Below, piece after piece: positions 12,001 to 22,716 of a stretch of 64,000 nucleotides of DNA. Source of the stretch: Caprella mutica (taxonomy: Eukaryota > Arthropoda > Malacostraca > Amphipoda > Caprellidae); NCBI GenBank assembly GCA_947561585.1, contig CANNZV010000129.1, positions 248,001 through 312,000 on the forward strand, given 5' to 3'. Under the pieces are notes generated by a model. The model ran no database searches and had not been told where the DNA came from. It saw nothing but the letters and a program-made list of their open reading frames with translations. Position numbers and translations under genes: made by a program. The stretch's first letter is position 1. Each line of letters opens with the position of its first letter.

Positions 12001-15000
12001 ATTTCTCTGGTAATCCATGGTTTTAGTTGTCATTGTCAATTACTGTATGTAGATCCAATATCATTTTCGATCAATTTTGTTTCGCTCAATTCTTCATTCG
12101 ATCAATTTTTCTTTCGATCAATTTTCCATTCGATCAATTTTCCTTTCGAACAATTTTCCATTCGACCAATTTTCCTTTCGATCAATTTTCCATTCGACCA
12201 ATTGCTTTCGATAAATTGTTTTCGGTCAATTGCTTTCGATCAATTTTCCGGATCTCACATATTGCATGTTATGGTATCTTATAAACGACAATGTTGTATC
12301 GTCGTATCCACATCAGCAGAACCGCAGAGCTTCTCCCTCCATATTCCCTGTGTTTGTATTAAAACCGTGAATTTAATAGTGAAATATAAATCTTCAACCT
12401 TCAAACTTTGACCCATGTAGTAAGTTAAACTTCTCGATAGGTACTATTAATGTTGGAAGCCACACAAATATCTTTGTCTTTTTAAACAAAAAAAATTAAT
12501 GTAGGATTCATTATCATTTTGAGCCTTTGTCTGATTCATTATTCAATTACAATACACATAATTTTAACTCTGTGTGTGTTTTTATTTACCCTAATTAGTT
12601 TGACTATCAGAATAAACAGGAAGGTTTGACTATGTGCTAAAAGAACACATATATTAATTATAAACCTACGGTACTTCATTTTTTTCCATTTGTTAGTATA
12701 TATACTTAACTAATATGTACCAAGTTTCAAGTAAAAATAAATTTGAACATATTTGGAGAAATAAATACGTATGTACTGTAGTATACTAGCACTGAGAGAG
12801 CACAGCTGTAATTGGGTGGAATGTGACCCATCACAGCTCGCGCATGTGTGTGTACTCCATGGAAACATGGACAGAGATGTGTGCTTATATGCAAGCCAAA
12901 CTGTATTTCTACGTTGCCGCACGTCACCACAGTACAATTAATTTCCTAATTTACGTGATTTACGTGGATTAATGCCGATACTAAATATTTTTTAACTTTT
13001 AAATACAAAAATACATTTGGTATTTATGTAGGAGCAAAGTCAAGAAAGGTCGGTAAATTTATAAGAATGACATGAAAGATATAAAATACTTCAATAGGAT
13101 TTGCCTAGAAAACACACGCAAACTCATTAGGGAATAACCTTGTTCTCTTGGATGCTATTTAATCAGCTGGAGAAATGAATGATAATTGATGACGAGTAAC
13201 ATAAACAGTAACTTATACAAATTAATTATCCTTCCTAGAGAAAATCGTAACCCATGCAATTAAATAGTCTCGCGGCATTAAATAATAACCACGCTACCAT
13301 GTGATTGAAAGAATCTGATTTTTGGAAATAATTTGAATAAAAATAAATACGTAACTAATAAAGAGATAGAGAGAAATAAGGCAAGAGATAGAGGAAAGTA
13401 AGGCAAGGGATAGAGGATAGTAAGGCAAGAGATAGAGGAAATTAAGGCAACAGATAGATAAGAGTAAGACAAGAGATAGAGGAAACTAATGCAGGAGATA
13501 GATGAAAGTAAGGCAAGAGATATAGGAAAGTAAGGCAAGAGATAGAGGAAAGTAGGGCAAGAGATAGAGAAAAGTAAAGCAAGAGATAGAGGAAAGTAAG
13601 GCAAGAGATAGAGGAAAGGAAGACAAGAGATACAGAGAAAAGTTAGGCAAGATATAGAGAAAAGTATGGCAATATACAGAGGAAACTTGGGCCAGAGTTA
13701 GAGTAAAGTAAGGCAAGAGATAGAATTAAGGAAGACTGAACTTACAGAAGGTCTCGACCCCATAGTAAGTTTGGGGAGAATCTTTCTGAGGACATCCTGG
13801 CTGTTAGGGACTTGGTCCCCCTTTTTGGTGAGACCTCTCAGCTGTATCAGGTTCATTGACCAGGATGTACTGGCTGATTTGAAGACAGGACAGAAGGTGA
13901 GGTGGTCTGGTCTGAGAAAACATTTTATGAGAAAGTTAAGAGATTTTGATTGAAAAAAAAACAGACTTTAACCGAGTTAAAAATGAAACTAGAATTCTAT
14001 TGATTCAAAATGAGAAAAGAGTCACTGTGATGGTGTACTATCAGAGAAAAGAGTCACTGTGATGATGTACTATCAGAGAAAAGAGTCACTGTGATGATGT
14101 ACTATCAGAGAAAATAGTCACTGTGATGATGTACTATCAGAGAAAAGAGTCACTGTGATGATGTACTATCAGAGAAAAGAGTCACTGTAATGATGTACTA
14201 TCAGAGATAAGAGTCACTGTGATGATGTACTATCAGAGAAAAGAGTCACTGTGATGATGTACTATCAGAGAAAAGAGTCACTGTGACGATGTACTATTAG
14301 AGAAAAGAATCACTGTGATGATGTACTATCAGAGAAAAGAGTCACTGTGATGATGTACTATCAGAGAAAAGAGTCACTGTGATGATGTACTATCAGAGAA
14401 AATAGTCACTGTGGTGATGTACTATCAGAGAAAAGAGTCATTGTGATGATGTACTATCTGAGAAAAGAGTCACTGTAATGATGTACTATCAGAGATAAGA
14501 GTCACTGTGGTGATGTACTATCAGAGAAAAGAGTCACTGTGATGATGTACTATCAGAGAAAAGAGTCACTGTGACGATGTACTATTAGAGAAAAGAATCA
14601 CTGTGATGATGTACTATCAGAGAAAAGAGTCACTGTGATGATGTACTATCAGAGAAAAGAGTCACTGTGATGATGTACTATCAGAAAAAAAGAGTCACTG
14701 TGATGATGTACTATCAGAGAAAAGAGCCACTGTGATGATGTACTATCAGAGAAAAGAGTCACTGTGATGATGTACTATCAGAGAAAAGAGTCACTGTGAT
14801 GATGTACTATCAGAAAAAAGAGTCACTGTGATGATGTACTATCAGAGAAAAGAGTCACTGTGATGATGTACTATCAGAGAAAAGAGTCACTGTGATGATG
14901 TACTATCAGAGAAAAGAGCCACTGTGATGATGTACTATCAGAGAAAAGAGTCACTGTGATGATGTACTATCAGAGAAAAGAGTCACTGTGATGATGTACT

Positions 15001-16946
15001 ATCAGAGAAAAGAGCCACTGTGATGATGTACTATCAGAGAAAAGAGTCACTGTGATGATGTACTATCAGAGAAAAGAGTCACTGTGATGATGTACTATCG
15101 GAAAAAAGAGTCACTGTGATGATGTACTATCAGAGAAAAGAGTCACTGTGATGATGTACTATCAGAGAAAAGAGAACTGTAATGGTGTACTATCAGAGAA
15201 AAGAGTTATTTCATTAATCTAATTCCACCGATTACAGTTTTCTAAGTTTCTTTTATTTTCAAATTATACAAATCTTTTATCGTTTACTCAGACCATTATT
15301 AAAATATCTACAAGCATTACAATCTTCCAAGTTTCTTTTTGTTAATATGAAATTAACAAACTGTGATTAAATCATCTCAGACACTTTTTTCTTTGACTGT
15401 AGCTTTATTTCTTACTTGTCAAATATGAGGTTATTATAGGGTACAGATATCCGATTTCGAACAGAGTTTTTAGAACAGACATTTGCTATGTGTTTTTTTC
15501 GTCTCTTCTGCTCTGATAGGAAACTTGCCATGACCTGAAACGAATAAATAGATCAGGAATATTCACAGGGAATATTATATCTCGTTGAAGCATTGTCCCA
15601 ATATTGAGACAATGTTGCCTCGAGAAGCAATTTTACCTTGTTTCTCTATATTGACAACTGAAAATTTGAAACATAAAACTCATTAGGGAAACATTAAATT
15701 TAAGTTGATGAGGATCATCCGACCGCCCGATAACTCGGGACTTAAATTAACAGACATCTATTTTCAAAGGTTTTTACTTTTTAGCCTAAAGCGCATATGG
15801 TTTTTGAGATAATGTCTCCACCGAATAAGTTTCTATCGATACAGTGCTGGAGGAATAATGTTTATAAGGTTAACTCTTCCCTGATTGGCTTGCAAGGAGG
15901 AGGAGCCAACTGCTGGGTGGAGCACCAAACCCTTTCTGCTCAGCCCTTGTTGGCTCCTCCTCCTCCTTGCCCGAAGTAAAGAGATGAAGTAAATTACTGT
16001 TCAAATAATGATAACTTTAAAACTCTCAATACAGATGGCTGTAAAGTAGTTTATTGTATCTGCTATTATAATTGTACTGCACACAGGAGGATTCGGGGTC
16101 ATCACGCCTCCCGATACACTTATTGGTACTTATTCATAGCCATTCAATGAGTTAGTAGCCTTAAAAACATTATCCTAAAAAAAATTTCGGTAAGCAACAA
16201 TATTTTTAAAATTATATTTTCAGTGGTGGTAACATCTAAATTTGTAACCTTAGAAGTGCAACCAGTTTCCACTCACCGTATCGTTGGTGTATTGTCGCGA
16301 TCTGTTCCACAAGTTGTGTGGCTCGTAACCATCTTCGTGCTGATGTTTTCGTTCCACTTTCTTGGCTTTCGTCACACCGATTCTCAAGTCATCATCGAAA
16401 CCATGCGGTGTGGTAGACTGTTTTTTTTCTTTTATCAATACTGGAATGGAACAGGAAACATTAACATCATCAGAAAACTTTAATCAATGAGAAAATATAT
16501 AGTAACTAATTTACAATAGATTATATTAGATATGTTAACGGTAATAAAGCTATTGGTTGGTATTGAATATCTTCTCATCCGAATACCTTTTTATAAATTG
16601 CCTAATCCAATACTATATTTAGTACATTATCCAATACAGTATTAGACGTAAAAACATATTCCAAATATAGTAAAAAAAAGCATTATAAAATAGGTACCTC
16701 ACCAAATACCTTACCTTTGGTATCCTCAACCTCTTTCTGCCTGTTGTTACTTTGAGAGATATTCTTCGAGGTGACATATTTGTCCATTAACTGCTCCATT
16801 ACCCTTTGGTAATATTCATTGTTATTCTGAAGGTTACTGAGGATGTATAAGGTGAAGAAAAGCACCAAGGTCAAGGTGAGGAGAAGTAATTTACCTATGA
16901 AGTGCATCTTCACAAGTCTGAAAAGGAAGAACTTGTTCATTGTCAT
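8782..16946 (-). CDS. Carbohydrate sulfotransferase (CHST8-14 / Sulfotransfer_2 family), seven-exon gene
   Basis: Such enzymes move sulfate from PAPS to sugars of glycosaminoglycans or glycoproteins in the Golgi. I joined exons 16710-16946, 16277-16417, 15416-15534, 13746-13911, 10548-10718, 9870-10081 and 8782-9064. They total 1329 nt (442 aa) with consistent phases and GT-AG borders. The order is a type II anchor (about residues 16-36), a charged stem, a 5'-phosphosulfate motif FCPVFKSASTSW (172-183), a 3'-phosphate motif VRHPFERLVSCYRDKF (232-247), and the family block DEHWRPYFDRCSPC. Start: ATG at 16946 follows an in-frame TAG. The exon 1 donor is the weakest point, because the phase needs AAG|GTATTT rather than the better GGTAAGG. 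Introns are 292, 742, 1504, 3027, 466 and 805 bp and hold repeats. The exact acceptor sugar is unknown. Confidence 0.9.
9870..10081 (-). CDS. Sulfotransferase exon 6: conserved central block
   Basis: It encodes GPTFKEFVQFI and DEHWRPYFDRCSPC, then ITYDFVI, the most conserved C-terminal half block of Sulfotransfer_2 proteins (usual form DEHWxPxxxLCxPCxIxYDxIGKxE). The acceptor is TTATAG. The GTGAGA donor splits a Lys codon completed by exon 7. Confidence 0.92.
10548..10718 (-). CDS. Sulfotransferase exon 5: 3'-phosphate-binding motif
   Basis: Fifty-seven codons, phase 0 at both ends, encode ISFMIVRHPFERLVSCYRDK followed by FENAHKPFYYEVYGEKMV. R-H-P-F-E-R-L-V-S is the 3'-phosphate-binding motif (usual form RDPFERLVSAY). 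The acceptor is ACACAG and the donor GTGAGA. Confidence 0.92.
11038..12258. mobile_element. 1.2-kb non-autonomous transposon with ATTGATCGAAAGGAAA terminal words, in sulfotransferase intron 4
   Basis: The left end is GGTCTAGGAAAATTGATCG and the right end, in reverse, GTGAGATCCGGAAAATTGATC. ATATTGCA flanks both sides (11030-11037 and 12259-12266). Both terminal repeats (about 180-200 bp) are tandem units like GATCGAAAGGAAAATT or GGTCGAATGGAAAATT. The interior contains GTAGCTTTTCTGCATCCATG and TTTCCTTTCTGACTGCTT, shared with the elements at 992 and 23966. Open frames rich in F-D-Q-F are by-products of the tandem words. Confidence 0.85.
12267..13360. other. Intron 4 sequence without recognised features
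   Basis: AT-rich sequence between the intron-4 transposon and the purine minisatellite. Short open frames on the minus strand near 12710-12937 have no family resemblance and no splice context. I see nothing that I would annotate. Confidence 0.5.
13361..13727. repeat. 22-bp purine-rich minisatellite
   Basis: About seventeen copies of a unit like AGAGATAGAGGAAAGTAAGGC are present, nearly all purine on the plus strand. It ends 19 bases before the donor of sulfotransferase exon 4. Long purine tracts can form triplex structures, though nothing here shows a function. Confidence 0.9.
13746..13911 (-). CDS. Sulfotransferase exon 4: 5'-phosphosulfate loop
   Basis: The 55 codons contain HLTFCPVFKSASTSWSMNLI. 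The K-S-A-S-T-S-W string is the 5'-phosphosulfate-binding loop of PAPS enzymes in the insect form. It is bounded by a CTCAG acceptor and a GTAAGTT donor. Minisatellites lie immediately on both sides (13361-13727 and 14012-15207). An opposite-strand open frame here is a shadow. Confidence 0.88.
14012..15207. repeat. 32-bp minisatellite in sulfotransferase intron 3
   Basis: About 37 units carrying AAAAGAGTCACTGTGATGAT plus GTACTATCAGAG are present. Variants (GTGACG, GAGCCACTG, CAGAAAAAA) recur at intervals, indicating that groups of units were copied together. Units abut without spacers, so this is not a CRISPR array. Confidence 0.95.
15416..15534 (-). CDS. Sulfotransferase exon 3: start of catalytic domain
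   Basis: This short exon encodes SEQKRRKKHIANVCSKNS and then a segment ending LIFD. The basic run followed by a single Cys just before the PAPS-binding loop is typical of this family. The TTTCAG acceptor is phase 0 and the GTAAGA donor leaves two bases, which exactly completes the AAA codon with exon 4. The exon adjoins the 32-bp minisatellite in intron 3. Confidence 0.8.
15886..15976. repeat. Short inverted repeat
   Basis: GCAAGGAGGAGGAGCCAAC near 15889 is mirrored by GTTGGCTCC(TCC)n TTGC near 15950, differing by one GGA triplet. The loop is about 40 bp. It lies in sulfotransferase intron 2. Possibly a small foldback. Confidence 0.6.
16277..16417 (-). CDS. Sulfotransferase exon 2: stem
   Basis: The 47 codons include DDDLRIGVTKAKKVERKH and lie between an AACAG acceptor and a GTGAGT donor, phase 0 on both sides. 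This is a hydrophilic stem with no fold I recognise. Only this frame is open. The plus-strand frame over the same bases is a shadow. Confidence 0.7.
16710..16946 (-). CDS. Sulfotransferase exon 1: signal anchor
   Basis: It encodes a short basic cytosolic tail (MTMNKFFLFRLVK), a hydrophobic segment rich in L, T and F, and the beginning of a lumenal stem with N-glycosylation sequons (NIS in SKNISQSN). The preferred donor at 16709 keeps phase 0 with exon 2. A GGTAAGG donor at 16714 looks stronger but would shift the frame. A GTACCT donor at 16697 would also keep phase. The 5' UTR and promoter were not located. Confidence 0.75.
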
Positions 16947-16964
16947 GGCAAGAGTGCTATTCAA

Positions 16965-18831
16965 TTTTTTATACTATTATTTGATTTGCTATTTAATTTT
17001 TGAGAAGTTTAATCTTTTGTTTATTTTTTGGCATTCTTTGGAGTTGCCAATTAGGGCGTAATTCATATTGAAAGGGACGAGATTTATCACGAGGTTCGAT
17101 CTGCACTTTGGGATAGTTTAGTCGATGCTGTTGATGGTGCAGAATCTTGGGCAGAGCCACCCTCTAACTTGAGACACTTCCCAGGCAACAAGGATTCATT
17201 CAGGGAATATCCCAGGGAAGAAAGATCGATTGTTGGGATATCCCCTTATTATTCCAGAAATAAATCCTTGTTGCAAGGGTAGATCGTACGAAAATGTCAT
17301 TGGTGTGATGGTAGATATTCTCCACTTTCAGGAGTTGAGTATATTGCAATGATCAAAAGGATGCAATCCCTAGTGATTCTTTCTATAAATTAGCCTGTTA
17401 GCAGTAAAACTTCTATTGAAGAGATTTGATTATAAAAATCTGTAAAAAATATATAGGAGTAGATAACGTACACTTGGTTGAGCGAATACCCTCGCCGCTG
17501 CTTACATATGACCTTGACCTCAACCTTTAAGCCGTTCACTCCCAAAATCTGATAAAGTGGTAGCATGAAAATGATCAATCGTCCCACCAAGTTTCATGGA
17601 ATATGGTTCAATACATTTTGAGTTATAAATAATCATGACCTTGCCCTTTGAGGGAGTCGCTCCCAAAATTCTATCAGTAGGTCACTGGATATTGACCAAT
17701 CGTTTCATCAAATTTCGGGTAATTTGTTTTAATACTTTTTCAGTATTCAACCTTTCAAATATAACATTTCGTAAATTTGCGAAGGTAATTTGAAATCAGT
17801 TCCATATGTTTAAATGAAGGACTTGAATTAGGAAATGCACCTCAGTTATGAAGTATTTTCTATTTTTGAATTTTACAAAATGATATACGTCAAGAATTGC
17901 GTCAAGTTATCCCTCAATAACAATTGTTTTTTTATGACTATAATCATAGAAAACTATTGTTATGAAGAGTTATGAACTAAATAGTACTTCATAACTCGGG
18001 AGTTTCACTGTATTCAGACTCTGTAATATGATCATTGAATTAAAAATTTCTACTATATTAATGAAATCGATATTGTAATGTGCTTTGCTTATTTTATGTT
18101 TTGTCTTATTTTCTGTAGAATTAATTTTCAATTTCAAAATTTATACTGTTGTTTAGGAGGATTTAACTTGTCACTAACATACCCAATTTTATTACCTATC
18201 TCATGAATATATCCTTTTACCCTGTGGGTAAAAACTTTATTTAACCAACCAATACAAATACGTATCACAACTACTAAACTATTTTAGCGGTAACTCAATT
18301 ATACGCTATATATATTGCTCCGGCACACAGCAGTGGCGAGTCAGTGGCCAAAATAATATAACGTCTCGCGGGACGCTCTCAATCCTTATTTTGTCAGCCT
18401 CAAATCGCAATCTGCCGGCAGTTCTCATCACGACATGATGAGGGTAGGGTGTGTTATAATGAGCAGTCGCGCGACAAAACTTTTTAATGAGGTTTTCATA
18501 TTATTTTTTGCAGATGAAATTCTTGAGAAGTATTATAATTTTAGACTGAAAACAAATTTTTAGTGAATTCCATTATGAATTTAATAATTAATGAATATTA
18601 TATCGCATAACATCACACAGCAGAATAGTTTTAAATATATACACATAATGAGTTGCTCTTACGGAACTTCAATTCAAAATGCACATTTTTCTCACAATGC
18701 ATAATTTGTATCAACACCTAATTATTATTTGAATACCTTACTTATTATCATTAATTTAGTAGAAATGCAACATTTGTGCATAACGTAATAGCTTTAATTT
18801 GACTCCCGTTACAATTATTTAAGTAACTGTA
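16965..18831. other. Upstream region of the sulfotransferase gene
   Basis: There is no gene here that I can support. It includes an inverted pair of GCAACAAGGATT-type strings (17192-17276). Two similar stretches (about 17505-17620 and 17640-17760) carry CTCCCAAAATCTGAT or CTCCCAAAATTCTAT and CCAATCGTTTCATC-like strings, a dispersed repeat. A GC-richer patch (18320-18440) with nearby TATATATA could hold a promoter. I cannot assign it to either strand. Confidence 0.35.
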
Positions 18832-19014
18832 GGGTGAATTACGAATTATCGGTCAGTTCATATCTTCGGTCATATAAGAAAAAACGATATTACAATTAAT
18901 GTTATTTAAATTTTATAGTAGATACCAACTAAAATAGAATTTATCTAAATATCAATTGTAATAATGTTGTATGACCGAAGATATGAAACTGACCGATAAT
19001 TCGTAATATTTCCC
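18832..19014. mobile_element. About 183-bp MITE
   Basis: The inverted ends share ATTACGAATTATCGGTCAG and ATATCTTCGGTCAT over about 40 bp, with an AT-rich centre. No coding capacity. No clear target duplication beyond a possible TA. Confidence 0.7.
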
Positions 19015-19949
19015 AGATGTAAAAATTCATTTCCCTATATTGTTTCGATTTCAAAATAGGTAAAAAATATATTACGTGTGTTATTGTAAGGAAAACATTA
19101 TTGTAACATTATTATAATCAACATATATTATTAATATTGTAACGAACGTCAAATTCTCCACCTATTTTTTTTGTTTGTTTGCAACATGAAATAACATATT
19201 TTGAAAATACCGAAGTTACCCTGATAAAACACCAGGCTGAAAAATGACTGAACACACAGAACTAATCAACTAATTATGATGCTTCAATCACTCCTAACAA
19301 ATTACTTCTTTATATCGTCAATAATCATTTTTCAATCTATCACATTATGTAAAACTACTATAATATTAATATATATATACTATATTTCATAATAAATGTT
19401 TCATAACAAGCTGATATGCATAATATAGACCATATTATGAGCTTAAAAGACCAGTCGATTTCATGCGCACCTTTTGTGCGCAGCTATCTTTCCCCCGCCG
19501 TTGAGAAGATAGTTAAGATACTTAAATGATTGTTTATTGAATAAAATATATATACAGGTTATATATTACATATATTAATATTGTTATTGTTATATTTAGA
19601 ACATGTTAATGTAGATTTTTAACTCCTAATTTTAATCAGATGCTTGTTCTAACAACTGTTAGAACAAAACACGCACGAACGCATAAATCATTGTAACTAA
19701 CTTCAATCTTTAATAATTTCTTTCATACGTAACTAAATGATCTATTTTTATATTCAGAAACTTCAATATGCATTCATTAATCTTTTAGTTAAGTTATTAA
19801 CCTCAAAAGCTAGTAAAAGTTCATATTTAAATGTAATTGATAAAATATTGCGAATCTGGTATCAATCTGTAACAAGTGAGGTACGAGGATCTGAGACACT
19901 GTTTCATACAAAGTTTATATACCATATTAAAGCTATAAAATGTTATTAG

Positions 19950-21650
19950 TAGAGCTAGGACATTGGGGTACTTAAAAAAGAGCAGTAGTAGCGGTCAAAA
20001 CGAGCACTTTTAGCGCTATAAATGTGCAGTAGGAGCGATAAAAAAGAGCATTTGGGGCACTTATCGGGGCATTTGGGGCACTTATCGGGGCATTTGGGGC
20101 ACTTATCGGAGCATTTGGGGCACTTATCGGAGCATTTGAAGCACTTATCAGTGCATTTGGGGACAGTTATTGGTGCATTTGAGGCAGTTTTTGGAGTGTT
20201 TCATGCACCGAAAGAAAAAGCGTGTATCAAAGTAAGAATTTTAACGAGGTTTTGTTTTTTGAAGAGTTTTTGGATGAAATATACACAAGAATTATCTCTA
20301 ATTTTTATCGATAAATAATTCATTTTGAAAATCATTATGTAAATATGTAAGGCTCAAAAGTATTGTGCAATACTTGAAAAAAACATAAGAAAAAGAACAA
20401 TAGATGTTGAAACCAAAACGAACGTATACAGTACATATAATAATTGGAATCTATATCGAGTCTATAATGTTACAGAAAATTCTAGCATCACATGTTGTTG
20501 AAGTTTGGTAAGAATGTGAAAGTTAACCCATATTAACAAGATAAAACCATTACTTCTTTAACATTTTTTTGACCCTTCATCGTCTATCTAAGACCAAATA
20601 TTTCAATAAAAAGAATAAATTAACAGGGGCACTAGCATAGCGGGAAATATCTTAGGGAGTCAATTCGGGAAATATTTCAGTCTGGTTTCTTCACTACGCC
20701 TTGCAAAACATTCAACCCTGTATTTACTTACTCAAACAAATGTACGAAAAAATAAGGTATGTAAAATAAAACAAAGATATTAGTAGCTAAATAGATATGA
20801 ATTACGTGAAAATCTAGGGTTACTATTAGAATAGTTACACCTCTTTTTAATTTTTATAGAACTTTTCTAATCAAAGAAAATGTATAAGAAAAGGGTAACA
20901 AAATTAAATCATTAAAAAAACTGAACAACAATACATTAACTCATTAAGTGAATATAATCAAATTAATCAATGCATGACTAGATTGATGGTAGACATAGAA
21001 TATATTTGTTAATCCATATAATTTAAAGATGTCATTGTAAGAGCTACATGGCCTTTATAGAACGGTTTTTTTTTTTGCCCGAGCTTTACGAGCTTTTCCT
21101 GTAATATGATTTCTCTTCAACATTTGAAATTAGTTAACCATCAAAAAATAAATACGGATACAATTTCTTTGACTGTACCTAGGCAATAGCACACAAACAC
21201 GTACCCTGGTATTTCACTGAAGCTATCTCTCTATCAATATCAAATTCGTATTTTAATTTATTTTTAGTTTAAGTATATTTATACGAACTAATTATTGGTT
21301 ATATGAAGAATGGGGAAAGAAATGTATGAATTATTAATGTTACCTAAATAAACAGTCTCAGCAATCACTGGTAGATAACTATGTGAAATTAGTTCGATCA
21401 TTCACGTTTAAGCTCTATGAACCATTAAATACACTTAAAAGTGCAGTTGTCCACCCGGTAAGAATGATACAGTTATTTGACATTACTCAATCTTGGTGCA
21501 CAATAGAAGTCAACCAGAGTACATATGGCGCATTTTGGGGCGTTTTGAGCATTTTGGGGCGTTTTGAGCATTTTGGGGCGTTTATAGCGTTTGGAGCATT
21601 ATGAGCGCTAGTAGCATTTAACTTATAAATGCTCCAATGTCCGAGCCTTA
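19950..21650. mobile_element. hAT-type non-autonomous element
   Basis: GTTATTAG flanks both sides (19942-19949 and 21651-21658). The ends start TAGAGCTAGGACATTGGGG and, in reverse, TAAGGCTCGGACATTGGAG, fitting the hAT rule Y-A-R-N-G with an 8-bp duplication. Just inside are tandem strings: left AGCATTTGGGGCACTTATCG (20040-20170), right GCATTTTGGGGCGTTTTGA (21525-21600). The 1.7-kb body has no transposase. Confidence 0.85.
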
Positions 21651-21658
21651 GTTATTAG

Positions 21659-22330
21659 TGTTATTTATATATATGATGTCTCCTAACATTGTACTTAAAA
21701 TTTAGAATTATATGTAATAAGTGAAATTATATGGTTAGTTTTACATTTACAAGTTTGTTTAGAAAATGTTTGGGTTTGTTCGAGCATCAGTTAATTAGAT
21801 CTTATTATAACTCATTGTAATGAATAGAAATAAGTTTAACTTGCGCTAGTATCAATTAAGATACGTTTCTTTATGTTATTATATATATTTAATTACTCAT
21901 GTTGCCTGTTAAGTAATATTTATAGCGAAATTCTTTGATGCCATATGAAAAAGATGAACCTAATAAATAGAGTAGTTATCCATAAATCATTGTTTCATAT
22001 CATATATATTATTTTTTGTATATTTATTATTTATTCTAGTGTAACATCATAAATGTTCATTGTAATAAAATATGTATTTGATTAATATATGTATAATTAG
22101 GATTTTATAGAAATAAGATGTAATTTGATTGATTCGTCACAGTCTGAATAGCATAAGGGTCCAGAATTTGAAATCTAATATAGGAGAATAAGTTGAAATA
22201 CTCATCCCTCAAAGGAAGTTGGCTCAAAGGAGGAAATTAAGATTGAGATCTTACACCTCATGGCAATTGGTTAAAAGAAGGATAATAAGTCTGAATACTT
22301 ATCCCTCATTGGTTATTGGACTCGAAGCAT
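21659..22330. other. AT-rich sequence without recognised features
   Basis: No open frame of note, no family match and no clear repeat between the hAT-type element and the 46-bp tandem array. Confidence 0.5.
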
Positions 22331-22716
22331 CCTTTCTCTTCCCTTTCCCTCTAGAAGAATTCAATTGAGATTGAACCTTCATCTTCCCTTTACCCTCTTG
22401 AAGAGTTTAATCGAGATTGAACCTTCATCTTCCTTTACCCTCTTGAAGAGTTTAATCGAGATTGAACCTTCATCTTCCCTTTACCCTCTTGAAGAGTTTA
22501 ATCGAGATTGAACCTTCATCTTCCCTTTACCCTCTTGAAGAGTTTAATCGAGATTGAACCTTCCTCTTCCCTTTACCCTCTTGAAGATTTTAATCGAGAT
22601 TGAACCTTCATCTTACCTTTACCCTCTTGGAGAGTTTAATCGAGATTGAACCATCTTCACCTTACCTTTACCCTCTAGTAGTACTCGATTGAGATCGAGC
22701 CTACATTTTACCTTTT
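22331..22716. repeat. 46-bp tandem repeat
   Basis: Seven to eight units contain TTTACCCTCTTGAAGAGTTT and AATCGAGATTGAACCTTC. Inner units are almost identical; outer ones decay, as in an array growing by unequal exchange. Confidence 0.92.

Noticed and set aside
11009..12411. Open frames rich in FDQFSIRPIF
   Set aside because: They arise from tandem GATCGAAAGGAAAATT words in the terminal repeats of the transposon at 11038.
13771..13953. Plus-strand frame MGRIFLRTSWLLG
   Set aside because: It is antisense to sulfotransferase exon 4, which carries the PAPS motif.
14012..15207. Regular array that could be mistaken for a CRISPR
   Set aside because: The 32-bp units abut with no unique spacers, there are no cas genes, and it lies in an intron of an animal gene.
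16223..16483. Plus-strand 86-codon frame with a hydrophobic middle
   Set aside because: It is antisense to sulfotransferase exon 2, which has splice sites and the right phase on the minus strand.
18300..18440. TATATATA followed about 28 bases later by a TCAGT-like initiator
   Set aside because: No plus-strand gene follows, and in such AT-rich DNA this pairing is expected by chance.
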